Source: Mycobacterium sp. 852002-51971_SCH5477799-a (GTDB taxonomy: Bacteria; Actinomycetota; Actinomycetes; Mycobacteriales; Mycobacteriaceae). Taken from it: a stretch of 60,102 nucleotides of DNA. Location of the stretch: assembly GCF_001667145.1 (NCBI RefSeq), contig NZ_LZIF01000038.1, positions 1 to 60,102 on the forward strand, read 5' to 3'. Both the position numbers and the translations under genes were made by a program. This document shows positions 9,091 through 18,174 of the stretch, one piece after another. Under the pieces are notes generated by a model, which saw nothing but the letters and a program-made list of their open reading frames with translations, was not told where the DNA came from and did not search any database. Every line of letters begins with the position of its first letter. The first letter of the stretch is position 1.

Positions 9091-9096
9091 TAGGAT
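9091..9096 (+). promoter_or_regulatory. -10 element of a probable leaderless senX3 promoter
   Basis: TAGGAT is followed by 7 nt and the senX3 GTG at 9104. A GTTCA at 9076-9080, in the -30 region, resembles half of the RegX3 (pho-box-like) recognition sequence and could reflect autoregulation; only one half-site is evident. Confidence 0.5.
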
Positions 9097-9103
9097 TTGC
9101 TAT

Positions 9104-10333
9104 GTGACTGTGTTCTCGGCGCTGTTGCTGGCCGGGGTTTTGTCCGCGCTGGCGCTGGCCGCAGGTGTACTGGTCGGGACCCGGCTGTCACCGCGGGCGG
9201 TGCAGCGCCGCCAGCGGGTCGGCACCGAATGGACCGGGATCACCGTCGCGCAGATGCTGCAACGCATCGTGGCGCTGATGCCGCTGGGCGCGGCGGTGGT
9301 GGACGCCCATCGTGACGTCGTCTACCTCAATGACCGCGCCAAGGAGCTTGGCCTCGTGCGGGACCGTCAGCTCGATGACCAGGCCTGGGAGGCGGCGCAA
9401 CAGGCCTTGACCGGCGTCGACGTCGAATTCGACCTGCGGCCGGCGAAACGGCCAGGTGGCCGGTCCGGGCTCTCGGTGCACGGGCAGGCCCGGTTGCTCA
9501 GCGAAGAAGATCGCCGGTTCGCCATCGTCTTCGCCCACGATCAGTCCGACTACGCGCGGATGGAAGCGACCAGGCGCGACTTCGTGGCCAACGTCAGTCA
9601 CGAGCTCAAGACCCCGGTGGGTGCCATGGCACTGCTCGCCGAGGCCCTGCTGGCCTCGTCCGACGACTCCGACACCGTGCGGCGATTCGCCGAGAAGGTG
9701 CTCGTCGAGGCCAACCGGCTGGGGGACATGGTCGCCGAGCTGATCGAGCTGTCCCGGCTACAGGGCGCCGAACGGCTGCCGAACGTCATCGAGGTCGACG
9801 TCGACAAGGTTGTGGGCGAAGCGATTTCGCGCCACAAGGTGGGGGCCGACAACGCCGATATCGAGCTCCGCACTGACGCCGCCAGCGGTCTACGGGTGCT
9901 GGGCGACGAGACGCTGCTGGTCACCGCCCTGGCCAACCTGGTATCCAACGCCATCGCTTACTCGCCGCCGGGCTCGCCGGTGTCGATCAGCCGCCGCCGC
10001 CGCGGCGACAACATCGAGATCGCGGTCACAGACCGCGGCATCGGGATAGCCCTGGAAGACCAGGAGCGGGTTTTCGAGCGGTTCTTCCGCGGGGACAAGG
10101 CGCGCTCGCGCGCCACCGGTGGCAGCGGGTTGGGCCTGGCGATCGTCAAGCACGTCGCGGCCAACCACAACGGCAGCATCGGCGTGTGGAGCAAGCCCGG
10201 AACCGGATCGACATTCACCCTTTCCATTCCGGCGGCCACGGCGTCTCATCAAGACGAAGGCGAATCCGAGCAGTCGCAGGGCCGCGACCTGCGGCCCAAC
10301 CGCTCACAACGAGAGGAAGAACTAAGTCGATGA
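9104..10333 (+). CDS. senX3: Sensor histidine kinase SenX3
   Basis: Membrane-bound sensor of the phosphate-responsive SenX3-RegX3 system. The 409-residue protein has a hydrophobic N-terminal anchor (1-27), a PAS-like region (about 45-145), the dimerisation/phosphoacceptor helix with H166 in [12 protein letters not shown], and an ATPase domain showing [11 protein letters not shown] (N box), DRGIGI (G1) and [10 protein letters not shown] (G2). GTG 9104 gives the [11 protein letters not shown] start of the family. The C-terminus SQREEELSR runs directly into a MIRU repeat. It is presumably cotranscribed with regX3. Confidence 0.97.
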   Translation: MTVFSALLLAGVLSALALAAGVLVGTRLSPRAVQRRQRVGTEWTGITVAQMLQRIVALMPLGAAVVDAHRDVVYLNDRAKELGLVRDRQLDDQAWEAAQQALTGVDVEFDLRPAKRPGGRSGLSVHGQARLLSEEDRRFAIVFAHDQSDYARMEATRRDFVANVSHELKTPVGAMALLAEALLASSDDSDTVRRFAEKVLVEANRLGDMVAELIELSRLQGAERLPNVIEVDVDKVVGEAISRHKVGADNADIELRTDAASGLRVLGDETLLVTALANLVSNAIAYSPPGSPVSISRRRRGDNIEIAVTDRGIGIALEDQERVFERFFRGDKARSRATGGSGLGLAIVKHVAANHNGSIGVWSKPGTGSTFTLSIPAATASHQDEGESEQSQGRDLRPNRSQREEELSR

Positions 10334-10418
10334 CCCGCGCGTATGACGATGCAGTGGGGGAGCCCCCAGCCGCGCAGCGGCGAGGGGGACACAGCGATGA
10401 GGAGGAATCGCGCCGATG
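10330..10418 (+). repeat. MIRU-type interspersed repeat between senX3 and regX3
   Basis: The senX3-regX3 gap carries a single unit closely resembling the mycobacterial interspersed repetitive unit known from the same place in M. tuberculosis: an ATGACGATG-like head, an inner inverted repeat (GGGGGAGCCCCC at about 10356-10367), a CAGCGGCGAGGGGGAC core, and a tail GATGAGGAGGAA supplying the regX3 ribosome binding site. The edges coincide with the senX3 stop and regX3 start codons. M. tuberculosis strains carry a variable number of units here; this window has one. Confidence 0.8.
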
Positions 10419-11099
10419 ACCAGTGTGCTGATCGTGGAGGACGAGGAGTCGCTGGCCGATCCGCTGGCGTTCCTGCTCCGCAAGGAGGGTTTCGAGGCCA
10501 CCGTCGTGACTGACGGTACGGCCGCGCTGGCCGAATTCGACCGGGGCGGCGCCGACATCGTGCTGCTCGACCTGATGCTGCCCGGAATGTCGGGCACCGA
10601 CGTCTGCAAGCAGCTGCGTGCACGCTCCAGCGTGCCGGTGATCATGGTGACCGCTCGGGACAGCGAGATCGACAAGGTCGTCGGCCTCGAACTCGGCGCC
10701 GACGACTACGTGACCAAGCCGTATTCCGCGCGTGAGTTGATCGCGCGGATCCGAGCGGTGTTGCGCCGCGGCGGTGACGACGATTCCGAGATCGGCGACG
10801 GCGTGCTCGAATCCGGTCCCGTCCGGATGGATGTCGAACGCCACGTCGTTTCGGTCAATGGCGACACGATCACGTTGCCGCTCAAGGAGTTTGACCTCCT
10901 CGAGTATCTGATGCGCAACAGCGGCCGGGTGCTGACCCGCGGGCAGTTGATCGACCGGGTGTGGGGTGCGGACTACGTCGGCGACACCAAGACACTCGAC
11001 GTGCACGTCAAGCGGCTGCGGTCCAAGATCGAAGCCGACCCGGCCAACCCGGTGCATCTGGTGACGGTGCGGGGGCTCGGCTACAAGCTCGAGGGCTAG
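10416..11099 (+). CDS. regX3: Response regulator RegX3
   Basis: OmpR/PhoB-type DNA-binding regulator phosphorylated by SenX3 and involved in the phosphate-starvation response. The 227-residue product has a receiver domain with acidic pair E8-D9, phosphoacceptor D52 (VLLDLMLPG) and the conserved Lys near 101 (YVTKPYS). It is followed by a winged-helix domain (about 130-225) containing the recognition-helix region with LDVHVKRLRSKI. GGAGGAA at 10401-10407 lies 8 nt before ATG 10416 and is part of the MIRU. Confidence 0.97.
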   Translation: MTSVLIVEDEESLADPLAFLLRKEGFEATVVTDGTAALAEFDRGGADIVLLDLMLPGMSGTDVCKQLRARSSVPVIMVTARDSEIDKVVGLELGADDYVTKPYSARELIARIRAVLRRGGDDDSEIGDGVLESGPVRMDVERHVVSVNGDTITLPLKEFDLLEYLMRNSGRVLTRGQLIDRVWGADYVGDTKTLDVHVKRLRSKIEADPANPVHLVTVRGLGYKLEG

Positions 11100-11144
11100 T
11101 CCGGAGGATCCGCCGGCTCCGGACCGTCGGTGTCGAATGGAAGC

Positions 11145-12089
11145 TCACGTCGGGATTCGTTCGTCGATCTCGGGTGCCTCGGTTCCTCGCAGGCCTACCT
11201 CGGCGTGGGCGAGTACCGACCAGCGCCGGTGGTCGATCTCGATGTGTGCCTGCGCCTGTTCGGTGTTGGTGCACACCGCGGTGCACCCGTCGGGATCGGT
11301 GTAGCCCAGACTCACGCATCGGTCCGGCGGCTGGTCGACCTGGATGAGCACCCTGCGACCGCCGATGCGTCCCGCCAGCTGCCAGTGCCGCGGGCCGAGC
11401 CTCGTCCGCATCCGCAGCGATGGCAAAATGCTTGCGGGCCAATCCTTTCCGTCGAGCCGGAAGCGCACGAAGGCCAGCGGTGCCAGCCTGCGAAGTACCG
11501 GCTTGTGTGACACGGCGGTGACCACCTCGAGGACGTCGCCGCCGCCAAGATCGGCGTGGATCCATCCCCAGCGTCTGGCGTTGCCGTGCCCGTAGATGTG
11601 CGCGACGCCGCCGCGCCATCCCGCGATCGGCACGGCGGTGTCTCCGACGGTCAGTGAGCCGGTGAAGTCGGCGCTTGGGGCGAGGACCACCTGCGCGCCG
11701 GGCAACAGCTCGCGCTCCCACATCAGGCGGGGGAACGTCCACAGCGGGCGAGCGCTGTCGGTCCAGGACAGATCCCAGGCCAGCGATCCGGCCCGTCCGG
11801 CCAGCCGCCCATCGGCCACCCGAACCCCGGCTGCGTCGAACCAGTCGGCGCCGGCCGCGGGCTGCGCCGGCTCGGGGCCGAATCGTTCGGTGTGGGGTAA
11901 CCCGTCGGCCAGAAATCGGGTGACCCAGCCGTGTGCGTAGGGAGCGCCCTGCACGGGAGCCACTGTCTCGCAATGGATCCACAACCCCGCCCCTGTTCGT
12001 GGGTCGGAAACGGTGGCGTACCAGACTTCGAGGCGCCCGGCCTTGCCGCGCCACCGTGGAGCGGCCGCCGAGCGCTTTTCGTCGTCCAT
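11145..12089 (-). CDS. Conserved mycobacterial hypothetical protein (Rv0493c-like)
   Basis: A 314-residue protein without a recognised catalytic motif. It begins MDDEKRSAAAPRWRGKAGRL and contains GRLEVWYATVSDP (about 18-30) and a GHGNARRWGWIHADLGGGD segment (around 175). The alternation of Trp/Tyr/Gly recalls the lipocalin-like fold of CrtC/AttH-type proteins, but that is an impression from pattern only. The ATG at 12089 was chosen because an upstream extension only reads out of phase through the neighbouring gene. It is 23 bp downstream of the Rv0495c-like gene on the same strand, so the two may be cotranscribed. In M. tuberculosis, Rv0492c and Rv0494 flank it; both are absent. Confidence 0.75.
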   Translation of the reverse strand: MDDEKRSAAAPRWRGKAGRLEVWYATVSDPRTGAGLWIHCETVAPVQGAPYAHGWVTRFLADGLPHTERFGPEPAQPAAGADWFDAAGVRVADGRLAGRAGSLAWDLSWTDSARPLWTFPRLMWERELLPGAQVVLAPSADFTGSLTVGDTAVPIAGWRGGVAHIYGHGNARRWGWIHADLGGGDVLEVVTAVSHKPVLRRLAPLAFVRFRLDGKDWPASILPSLRMRTRLGPRHWQLAGRIGGRRVLIQVDQPPDRCVSLGYTDPDGCTAVCTNTEQAQAHIEIDHRRWSVLAHAEVGLRGTEAPEIDERIPT

Positions 12090-12112
12090 CGCCCGCGGCC
12101 CGAAGCGTGCGG

Positions 12113-12991
12113 CTACTCGGCGATGCGAGTCGCCGGGTGCACCGCGATGAGCCCTAACTTGCTGCGGCGCTTGCACATTGCGGCCAGCTCGGAGTAGGCC
12201 TTCGCGCCGAGCAGCTCGGTGAGTTCGTCGGCCAGGCTTTCCCACACCTGCTTGGCGCCGACATGGGCGGCCGGATCGCCGGTGCAGTACCAGTGCAGGT
12301 CGGCGCCACCGGAACCCCAACCGCGGCGGTCGTATTCGGTGACCCAGGTCTTGAGGATCTCGGTGCCGTCGGGCCGGGTCACCCACTCCTGGCTGCGACG
12401 GATCGGCAGCTGCCAGCAGACATCGGGCTTCATCGTCAGCGGCGGCACGCCCAGTTTGAGGGCTTTGCTGTGCAGAGCGCAGCCGACACCGCCCCGAAAA
12501 CCCGGCCGGTTCAAGAAGATGCACGCGTCTTTGTGCTTGCGGGTGCGATACTGCGGTTGGCCGTCATGCTCGTCGATTTCCAGGTAACCTTTGCGGCTCA
12601 ACCCTTTTCCGCGGTATTGCCAGTCGTCGTCGGTCAGCTTCTTGACCGCGTCGTCCAGGCGGGCGCGGTCGTCGTCGTCGGACAGGAACGCACCGTGCGA
12701 GCAGCACCCGTCGTCCGGGCGGCCTTCCACCGTGCCGCGGCAGGCCGGAGTGCCGAACACACATGTCCACCGGGAGAGCAGCCAGGTCAGGTCCGCCGCG
12801 ATCAGGTGCTCGGGGTTGTCGGGGTCGTAGAACTCCACCCATTCGCGGGCGAAATCCAGTTCGACCTCTTGTCCCGGTTCCGGGTGCGAATTCTGCACAC
12901 AGTCCACGTTAGACCACGGTTCGGGCCATCCGAGCCGCTGACACTCGGGCCCGGATGACCCCGGCCACGGCGCGTTGACCGGGTCGCGCAA
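12113..12991 (-). CDS. Conserved cysteine-rich protein, probable metal-binding (Rv0495c-like)
   Basis: A 292-residue cytoplasmic protein with clustered cysteines: CVFGTPAC (around 77-84), a GCC pair before [20 protein letters not shown] and [12 protein letters not shown], then single Cys in DVCWQLP and WYCTGDP. The C..GCC..C..GC spacing resembles the DUF3109/YkgJ group of proteins with iron- or zinc-binding cysteines. Rv0495c of M. tuberculosis has been linked to redox homeostasis. The start is uncertain: TTG 12991 gives the full conserved region, but GTG 12907 is an alternative. It diverges from ppx1. Confidence 0.78.
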   Translation of the reverse strand: MRDPVNAPWPGSSGPECQRLGWPEPWSNVDCVQNSHPEPGQEVELDFAREWVEFYDPDNPEHLIAADLTWLLSRWTCVFGTPACRGTVEGRPDDGCCSHGAFLSDDDDRARLDDAVKKLTDDDWQYRGKGLSRKGYLEIDEHDGQPQYRTRKHKDACIFLNRPGFRGGVGCALHSKALKLGVPPLTMKPDVCWQLPIRRSQEWVTRPDGTEILKTWVTEYDRRGWGSGGADLHWYCTGDPAAHVGAKQVWESLADELTELLGAKAYSELAAMCKRRSKLGLIAVHPATRIAE

Positions 12992-13013
12992 CGCAGCGCA
13001 TCCGGGGTTTCGT

Positions 13014-13019
13014 TAGGTT
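13014..13019 (+). promoter_or_regulatory. -10 element of a probable leaderless ppx1 promoter
   Basis: TAGGTT is followed by 6 nt and GTG 13026. No Shine-Dalgarno sequence is visible before that GTG. Confidence 0.5.
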
Positions 13020-13025
13020 GTTTAG

Positions 13026-14042
13026 GTGCGATTGGGCGTTCTCGACGTGGGCAGCAACACGGTGCATCTGCTGGTGGTGGATGCCCACCGGGGCGGCCAT
13101 CCGACGCCGATGAGTTCGACGAAAGCGACTCTGCGTCTTGCCGAGGCCACCGACGGCGCCGGCAAGATCACCAAACGTGGTGCTGACAAACTGATTTCCA
13201 CTCTCGACGAATTCGCCAAGATCGCCGACAGTTCGGGCTGCGCGGAGCTGATGGCGTTCGCTACATCCGCGGTGCGGGAAGCCGGTAACTCCGACGATGT
13301 GCTGAGCCGGGTGCGCAAGGAGACCGGCGTCGAGCTGCGGGTGCTGACCGGGGTCGAGGAGTCGCGGCTGACCTTCCTGGCGGTGCGCCGGTGGTACGGG
13401 TGGAGCGCGGGCCGCATCATCAACCTCGACATCGGGGGCGGCTCGCTGGAGATGTCCAGCGGCGTGGACGAGGAGCCGGAGGTCGCGCTGTCGCTTCCGC
13501 TGGGCGCCGGACGGCTGACCCGCGAGTGGCTGCCCGACGATCCGCCGGGCCGGCGTCGCGTCGCGATGCTGCGGGATTGGCTGGACGCCGAGCTCTCCGA
13601 AGCCAGCGTGAACATCCTCGACGCGGGTAGTCCGGACCTGGCTGTCGCGACATCGAAGACTTTTCGCTCGCTGGCGCGGCTCACCGGGGCGGCGCCCTCG
13701 GGCGCCGGACCGCGCGTCAAGAGGACGCTTACAGCGAACGGCCTCAGGCAACTCATATCTTTCATCTCTAGGATGACGACCGCTGACCGGGCGGAACTGG
13801 AAGGAGTGAGCGCCGAGCGGGCACCGCAGATCGTTGCGGGCGCTCTGGTGGCGGAGGCAAGCATGCGAGCGCTGTCGATCGAATCCGTGGATATCTGCCC
13901 GTGGGCATTACGGGAAGGTCTCATCTTGCGCAAACTCGACAGTGAAGCCGACGGATCGGCCCTCATGGAGCCTTCAGTGCGCAATGCTGGAGGCCAGGTA
14001 GTTGATCGGAATCAGAACCGATCGAGAGGCGACAAACCATGA
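13026..14042 (+). CDS. ppx1: Exopolyphosphatase / pppGpp phosphohydrolase family protein (Ppx1, Rv0496)
   Basis: Member of the Ppx/GppA branch of the ASKHA fold, which removes terminal phosphate from short-chain polyphosphate; M. tuberculosis Rv0496 has this activity. The 338-residue protein shows the phosphate-1 loop [12 protein letters not shown] (6-17), the [10 protein letters not shown] segment (79-88) and the phosphate-2 loop [11 protein letters not shown] (about 137-147). It is the short form without the C-terminal HD domain of E. coli Ppx. ATGA overlap with the next gene suggests coupled translation. Confidence 0.92.
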   Translation: MRLGVLDVGSNTVHLLVVDAHRGGHPTPMSSTKATLRLAEATDGAGKITKRGADKLISTLDEFAKIADSSGCAELMAFATSAVREAGNSDDVLSRVRKETGVELRVLTGVEESRLTFLAVRRWYGWSAGRIINLDIGGGSLEMSSGVDEEPEVALSLPLGAGRLTREWLPDDPPGRRRVAMLRDWLDAELSEASVNILDAGSPDLAVATSKTFRSLARLTGAAPSGAGPRVKRTLTANGLRQLISFISRMTTADRAELEGVSAERAPQIVAGALVAEASMRALSIESVDICPWALREGLILRKLDSEADGSALMEPSVRNAGGQVVDRNQNRSRGDKP

Positions 14043-14998
14043 CCGGACCGCACCCCGAGCCAGAGGACTCCGGCACCCGGCCCATTTCGGTTGCCGAATT
14101 GCTGGCCAAAAACGGAACCATCGGAGCACCGGCCGTCACCCGGCGGCGCCGTCGTCGGCGCGGCGACAGCGACGCGGTGACCGTAGCCGAACTGACCGGC
14201 GACCTTCCGGTGATCCGTGATGACGACGACGAGCCCGGTTACGGCACCGCCGAAGCCACCGACACCGTCGACGTTGCCGAACAGGCCCCACCCGCCAAGC
14301 CCGTAACCAGAGACGAGCCGAAGGCGCCCTACTGGTCCGAGCCCGAGCCGCGCTGGCCCAAGTCACCGCCACAGCCCAAGCGGGCCGGGCCCGAGCGCAG
14401 CGAATACCCGCGGCCGTTGCCCGAGGCCGGCCGGGCGGGTTCGTCCGTCAATGGCACCGGGCAGCCGGGTTCGGGGGCCGAGGACATGAGCTTCGACCCG
14501 ATGGATCACTACGCCGATGTCCCGGTGGACGTCATGGACTCCGAGGTGCGCGAGGCCGAACCGGCGGTGGAGGACTCCGCCTACGTGCGCTCCTTCTTGC
14601 GATCCGGGGATGACGAGGACGACGAGGACGGGTCGGGGCCGCTGTCGGCCGGAGTGCTCGGCGACGAGCACCTCGACGTCGAGGACCGGGACGCCGAAGC
14701 CGGCCCGGACGCCCATCTCGAAGGGGGCAGGTTCGACGCGGTGTGGCGCGGCGGGCTGGTCGTGCTGCAGTCGATGCTGGCCGTCGCGTTCGGCGGCGGG
14801 TTGTTCGTGGCCTTCGACCAGCTGTGGCGCTGGAACAGCCTGGTGGCGCTGGTGCTATCGGTGCTGGTCATTCTGGGCCTGGTGGCCGGGGTTCGGGTGG
14901 TTCGCAAAACCGAGGACATCGCCAGCACGTTGATCGCGGTCGCGGTGGGTGCGCTGATCACCCTGGGGCCCTTGGCGCTGTCGTTGCAATCGGGCTAG
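14039..14998 (+). CDS. Membrane protein with long acidic/proline-rich cytoplasmic head (Rv0497-like)
   Basis: A 319-residue protein. Residues 1-235 are hydrophilic and low-complexity: an Arg run ([10 protein letters not shown] at about 36-45), then acidic and Pro-rich stretches with [11 protein letters not shown] near 195-205. Residues about 236-319 form probably three membrane helices ([38 protein letters not shown], and a last one ending [11 protein letters not shown]). No enzymatic motif is present. Start ATG 14039 overlaps the ppx1 stop. Function unknown; conservation next to ppx1 suggests a linked role. Confidence 0.85.
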   Translation: MTGPHPEPEDSGTRPISVAELLAKNGTIGAPAVTRRRRRRRGDSDAVTVAELTGDLPVIRDDDDEPGYGTAEATDTVDVAEQAPPAKPVTRDEPKAPYWSEPEPRWPKSPPQPKRAGPERSEYPRPLPEAGRAGSSVNGTGQPGSGAEDMSFDPMDHYADVPVDVMDSEVREAEPAVEDSAYVRSFLRSGDDEDDEDGSGPLSAGVLGDEHLDVEDRDAEAGPDAHLEGGRFDAVWRGGLVVLQSMLAVAFGGGLFVAFDQLWRWNSLVALVLSVLVILGLVAGVRVVRKTEDIASTLIAVAVGALITLGPLALSLQSG

Positions 14999-15012
14999 CG
15001 GCACCGTAGACA

Positions 15013-15855
15013 GTGCGCCCCGCCATCAAAGTCGGCCTCTCCACGGCTTCGGTGTATCCGTTGCGGGCCGAGGCCGCCTTCGAGTACGCGGCCCGGCTCG
15101 GCTACGACGGCGTCGAGCTGATGGTGTGGGCCGAGTCGGTCAGCCAGGACGTCGCCGCCGTCGAGAAGCTGTCGCGGCGCTACCGCGTCCCGGTGTTGTC
15201 CGTGCACGCGCCCTGCCTGCTCATCTCGCAGCGGGTGTGGGGCGCCAACCCGATACCCAAGCTGGATCGCAGCGTGCGCGCCGCCGAACAGCTGGGCGCG
15301 GAGACGGTCGTCGTGCACCCGCCGTTTCGCTGGCAGCGGCGCTACGCCGAGGGTTTCAGCGAGCAGGTGGCGGAGCTGGAAGCGTCGAGCGACGTGCTGG
15401 TCGCCGTGGAGAACATGTTTCCGTTTCGGGCGGACCGGTTCTTCGGGGCCGGCCAGTCGCTGGAACGGATGCGCAGACGCGGTGGCGGCCCCGGCCCGGC
15501 GATTTCGGCGTTCGCTCCCTCCTACGATCCGCTGGACGGCGACCACGCGCACTACACGCTCGACCTGTCCCACACCGCGACAGCGGGCACCGACTCGCTG
15601 GACATGGCCCAGCGGATGGGGGAGGGGCTGGTGCATCTGCACCTGTGCGACGGCAACGGTCTGCCCGCCGACGAGCACCTGGTGCCCGGGCGCGGCACCC
15701 AACCCACGGCCGAGGTGTGCCAGATGCTGGCCGGCAGCCACTTCGCCGGGCACGTCATCCTGGAGGTGTCGACGTCCAGTGCCCGTTCCGCCAACGAGCG
15801 CGAGGCCATGCTCGCCGAATCGCTGCAGTTTGCACGCACGCATCTGCTGCGCTGA
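15013..15855 (+). CDS. Sugar phosphate isomerase/epimerase-like TIM-barrel protein (Rv0498-like)
   Basis: A 280-residue protein of the xylose-isomerase-like (AP-endonuclease 2) TIM-barrel superfamily. Typical segments are YAARLGYDGVELMVW (strand 2, with a metal-ligand Glu), VPVLSVHAPCL (His in strand 3), ETVVVHPPF (His in strand 4), VAVENMFP (Glu in strand 5), TLDLSHTAT (Asp/His) and LVHLHLCDGNG, giving the His/Glu/Asp pattern of a divalent-metal site. The actual substrate is unknown. Start is GTG 15013, 14 bp after the preceding gene, consistent with one operon from ppx1 through proC. Confidence 0.85.
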   Translation: MRPAIKVGLSTASVYPLRAEAAFEYAARLGYDGVELMVWAESVSQDVAAVEKLSRRYRVPVLSVHAPCLLISQRVWGANPIPKLDRSVRAAEQLGAETVVVHPPFRWQRRYAEGFSEQVAELEASSDVLVAVENMFPFRADRFFGAGQSLERMRRRGGGPGPAISAFAPSYDPLDGDHAHYTLDLSHTATAGTDSLDMAQRMGEGLVHLHLCDGNGLPADEHLVPGRGTQPTAEVCQMLAGSHFAGHVILEVSTSSARSANEREAMLAESLQFARTHLLR

Positions 15856-15880
15856 CCAAGCCAGGAGAAACCCAGCCAAC

Positions 15881-16732
15881 ATGAGCGCGTTATTCACCAC
15901 CGCAATGACGCTGCGGGAGGTCGGTTCAGGCGTCTTCGAAGGTGAGCTCGACAAGCGCTGGACCATCGGTCCCAAGGTGCACGGCGGCGCGATGCTGGCG
16001 CTCTGCGCCAACGCGGCCCGTACTGCCTGGGGCAGTCAGTCCGACGGGCTCGAACCGGTCCAGCAGCCGGTCGCCGTGTCGGCGAGCTTCCTGTGGGCGC
16101 CCGACCCCGGTCCAGTGCAGCTGGTGACGTCGCTTCGCAAGCGGGGCCGCCGGATCAGCGTCGTCGACGTCGAGCTCAACCAGGGCGACCGCACGGCGGT
16201 GCACGCCGTTGTGAATCTCGGCGAGCCGGAGCACTGGCATCGGGACGGCTCGGAAGGGGTAGCCAGGCCGCTGCTCTCGGCCAACCCGGTGGCCGACCTG
16301 ATGGCGCCCGAGCCGCCCGACGACATCGAGCCGATCGGCCCGGGGCATCCGTTGGCCGGCCTCGTGCACCTGGGGGAGGGCTGCGACGTGCGGCCGGTGT
16401 TGTCGACGATGGCGCCCCGCAGTGACGGGCGCCCGCCGGTGATCCAGATGTGGGCGCGCCCCCGCGGTGTGGCCCCGGACGCGCTGTTCGCGCTCATGTG
16501 CGGCGATCTGTCGGCGCCGGTGACTTTCGCGGTCGACCGCACCGGCTGGGCGCCCACAATCCAGCTGACGGCGTTTCTGCGCGGCCTGCCGGCCGATGGT
16601 TGGCTGCGCATCATCGCGACCTGCACCGAGATCGGCCAGGACTGGTTCGACGAGGACCACACCGTCGTCGACAGCCTGGGCCGCCTGGTGGTGCAGGCCC
16701 GCCAGTTGGCATTGGTCCCTGCCGCTCGCTAG
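15881..16732 (+). CDS. Thioesterase-like double hotdog protein (Rv0499-like)
   Basis: A 283-residue protein resembling TesB-type acyl-CoA thioesterases, which are tandem hotdog domains. The first hotdog contains the helix segment KVHGGAMLALCANAARTAW (about 29-47), followed by the strand VAVSASFLWAPDPGPVQL. The second begins near 145 with a WARPRG segment and includes DALFALMCGDLSAPV. ATG 15881 is preceded by AGGAG at 15863-15867; an open frame runs further up but only inside the previous gene. The physiological acyl-CoA is unknown. Confidence 0.8.
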   Translation: MSALFTTAMTLREVGSGVFEGELDKRWTIGPKVHGGAMLALCANAARTAWGSQSDGLEPVQQPVAVSASFLWAPDPGPVQLVTSLRKRGRRISVVDVELNQGDRTAVHAVVNLGEPEHWHRDGSEGVARPLLSANPVADLMAPEPPDDIEPIGPGHPLAGLVHLGEGCDVRPVLSTMAPRSDGRPPVIQMWARPRGVAPDALFALMCGDLSAPVTFAVDRTGWAPTIQLTAFLRGLPADGWLRIIATCTEIGQDWFDEDHTVVDSLGRLVVQARQLALVPAAR

Positions 16733-16747
16733 CGCGCGGTGTCTGCG

Positions 16748-17632
16748 ATGCTGTCCGGCATGGCAAGAATCGCGATCATCGGTGGCGGCAGCATCGGGGA
16801 GGCACTGCTGTCGGGTCTGCTGCGGGCGGGCCGGCAGGTCAAAGACCTGGTGGTGGTCGAGCGGGTTCCCGAGCGCGCCAAGTACCTGGCCGACACCTAT
16901 TCCGTGCGGATCAGCTCGGTAGCCGACGCCGTGGAGAACGCCTCATTCATCGTGGTCGCGGTCAAGCCCGCCGATGTCGAGCCGGTGATCGCGCAGATCG
17001 CCCGCGCGGTCGGGGCCGCCGAGGGCGATACCGCCGAGCAGGTCTTCGTCACGGTCGCGGCCGGCATCACCATCACCTACTTCGAGTCGAAGCTTCCAGC
17101 AGGGACGCCGGTGGTACGGGCGATGCCGAACGCGGCGGCCCTGGTCGGCGCCGGGGTCACGGCGCTGGCCAAGGGGAGGTTCGTCACCGCGGCGCAGCTC
17201 GAAGGCGTCTCGGCCCTGTTCGACTCGGTCGGGGGCGTCCTGAGCGTTCCGGAAGGCCAGATGGACGCCGTCACCGCGCTGTCGGGCTCCGGGCCGGCGT
17301 ATTTCTTCTTGCTGGTCGAAGCCCTGATCGATGCCGGCGTCGCCGCGGGCTTGAGCCGCGAGGTGGCCACCGACCTGACCGCGCAGACCATGGCCGGCTC
17401 GGCCGCCATGCTGCTCGAGGGCATGGACGCCGATCGCCAGGGCGACGCCGAGGCGCCGGGGCTGCGGGCGGATGCCACGGCGACGCAGCTGAGGGCCACG
17501 GTGACCTCGCCCGGCGGTACCACCGCGGCGGGCCTGCGTGAGCTGGAACGAGGGGGCCTGCGAGCGGCCGTCGACGCGGCCGTTCAGGCCGCCAAAACGC
17601 GCTCTGAGCAGCTAAGAATTACATCAGAGTAA
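16748..17632 (+). CDS. proC: Pyrroline-5-carboxylate reductase
   Basis: Last enzyme of proline synthesis; it reduces 1-pyrroline-5-carboxylate with NAD(P)H. The 294-residue protein has an N-terminal Rossmann fold (ARIAIIGGGSIGEALLSGLL), VVAVKPADVEPV, the MPNAAALVGAGVTAL segment, and the P5CR dimerisation domain with VTALSGSGPAYFFLLVEAL and TSPGGTT near the substrate site. ATG 16748 gives the MLxGMARIAIIGGG start seen in M. tuberculosis; ATG 16760 (MARIA) and GTG 16739 are alternatives. Confidence 0.95.
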   Translation: MLSGMARIAIIGGGSIGEALLSGLLRAGRQVKDLVVVERVPERAKYLADTYSVRISSVADAVENASFIVVAVKPADVEPVIAQIARAVGAAEGDTAEQVFVTVAAGITITYFESKLPAGTPVVRAMPNAAALVGAGVTALAKGRFVTAAQLEGVSALFDSVGGVLSVPEGQMDAVTALSGSGPAYFFLLVEALIDAGVAAGLSREVATDLTAQTMAGSAAMLLEGMDADRQGDAEAPGLRADATATQLRATVTSPGGTTAAGLRELERGGLRAAVDAAVQAAKTRSEQLRITSE

Positions 17633-17716
17633 TCCAAGTTTTTTGAATTGATTGTCCCCCACCAGTACCAGTAACCCCATTAGTCCCGCTATTCTCCTCT
17701 TGTAAGCACGTGTGGG

Positions 17717-17742
17717 TGCCAGCGGAGGGGAAGCCGCTGGCA
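17717..17742 (+). promoter_or_regulatory. Perfect 9-bp hairpin upstream of the HTH gene
   Basis: TGCCAGCGG (17717-17725) and CCGCTGGCA (17734-17742) are exact inverted repeats around an 8-nt loop, ending 28 nt before ATG 17771. No U-tract follows, so it is not a classical intrinsic terminator of proC. It could be an operator or an mRNA 5' structure for Rv0500A. The rest of the 138-bp proC-HTH gap has a T-rich stretch just after the proC stop (17639-17645) and no ORF. Confidence 0.45.
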
Positions 17743-17770
17743 TGCGCGTGCCTGACACGATTGGGTTGCG

Positions 17771-18028
17771 ATGACGTCTAGTAACGGGCCATCAGCGCGA
17801 GATGCTGCAGGTAAGCCACGGGACGCCAGTTCCGTCGACAGCCAGCAGGGCAGGACGCAGTTTCTCACCGTCGCCGAGGTGGCGGCGTTGATGCGGGTCT
17901 CAAAAATGACGGTGTACCGGTTGGTGCATAACGGCGAGCTGCCCGCGGTCCGGGTGGGCCGGTCCTTCCGGGTGCACGCCAAGGCCGTCCACGACATGCT
18001 GGAGACGTCCTACTTCGACGCCGGCTGA
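17771..18028 (+). CDS. Excisionase/MerR-type helix-turn-helix DNA-binding protein (Rv0500A-like)
   Basis: An 85-residue protein with one compact DNA-binding domain at about 32-80: FLTVAEVAALMRVSKMTVY, then RLVHNGELPAVRVGRSFRV. This is the winged HTH of the excisionase (BldC/AlpA) family. The first 30 residues are polar and disordered. BldC-like proteins in actinobacteria act as DNA-binding regulators rather than phage excisionases, and no phage genes are nearby. It precedes bS22 and galE2, as in M. tuberculosis. Confidence 0.88.
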   Translation: MTSSNGPSARDAAGKPRDASSVDSQQGRTQFLTVAEVAALMRVSKMTVYRLVHNGELPAVRVGRSFRVHAKAVHDMLETSYFDAG

Positions 18029-18174
18029 CCTGAAACGGCGCCGCTTGCGGGCGGCGGCCAGGCTCCGCCGTTGCGTGGCGTCGGGCCGATGCCGGTTTGG
18101 TGTTCGGTGCGCTCCGCCGGGTAAAGTGTCCGGGTCCAATCTTTGAAGCAGGTCACGGTCAGATAGCGGAGTTC

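Noticed and set aside
17771..18028. Excisionase-like protein as evidence of a prophage or integrative element
   Set aside because: No integrase, attachment-site repeats or phage genes nearby, and the gene is syntenic with Rv0500A; it is a BldC-like regulator.
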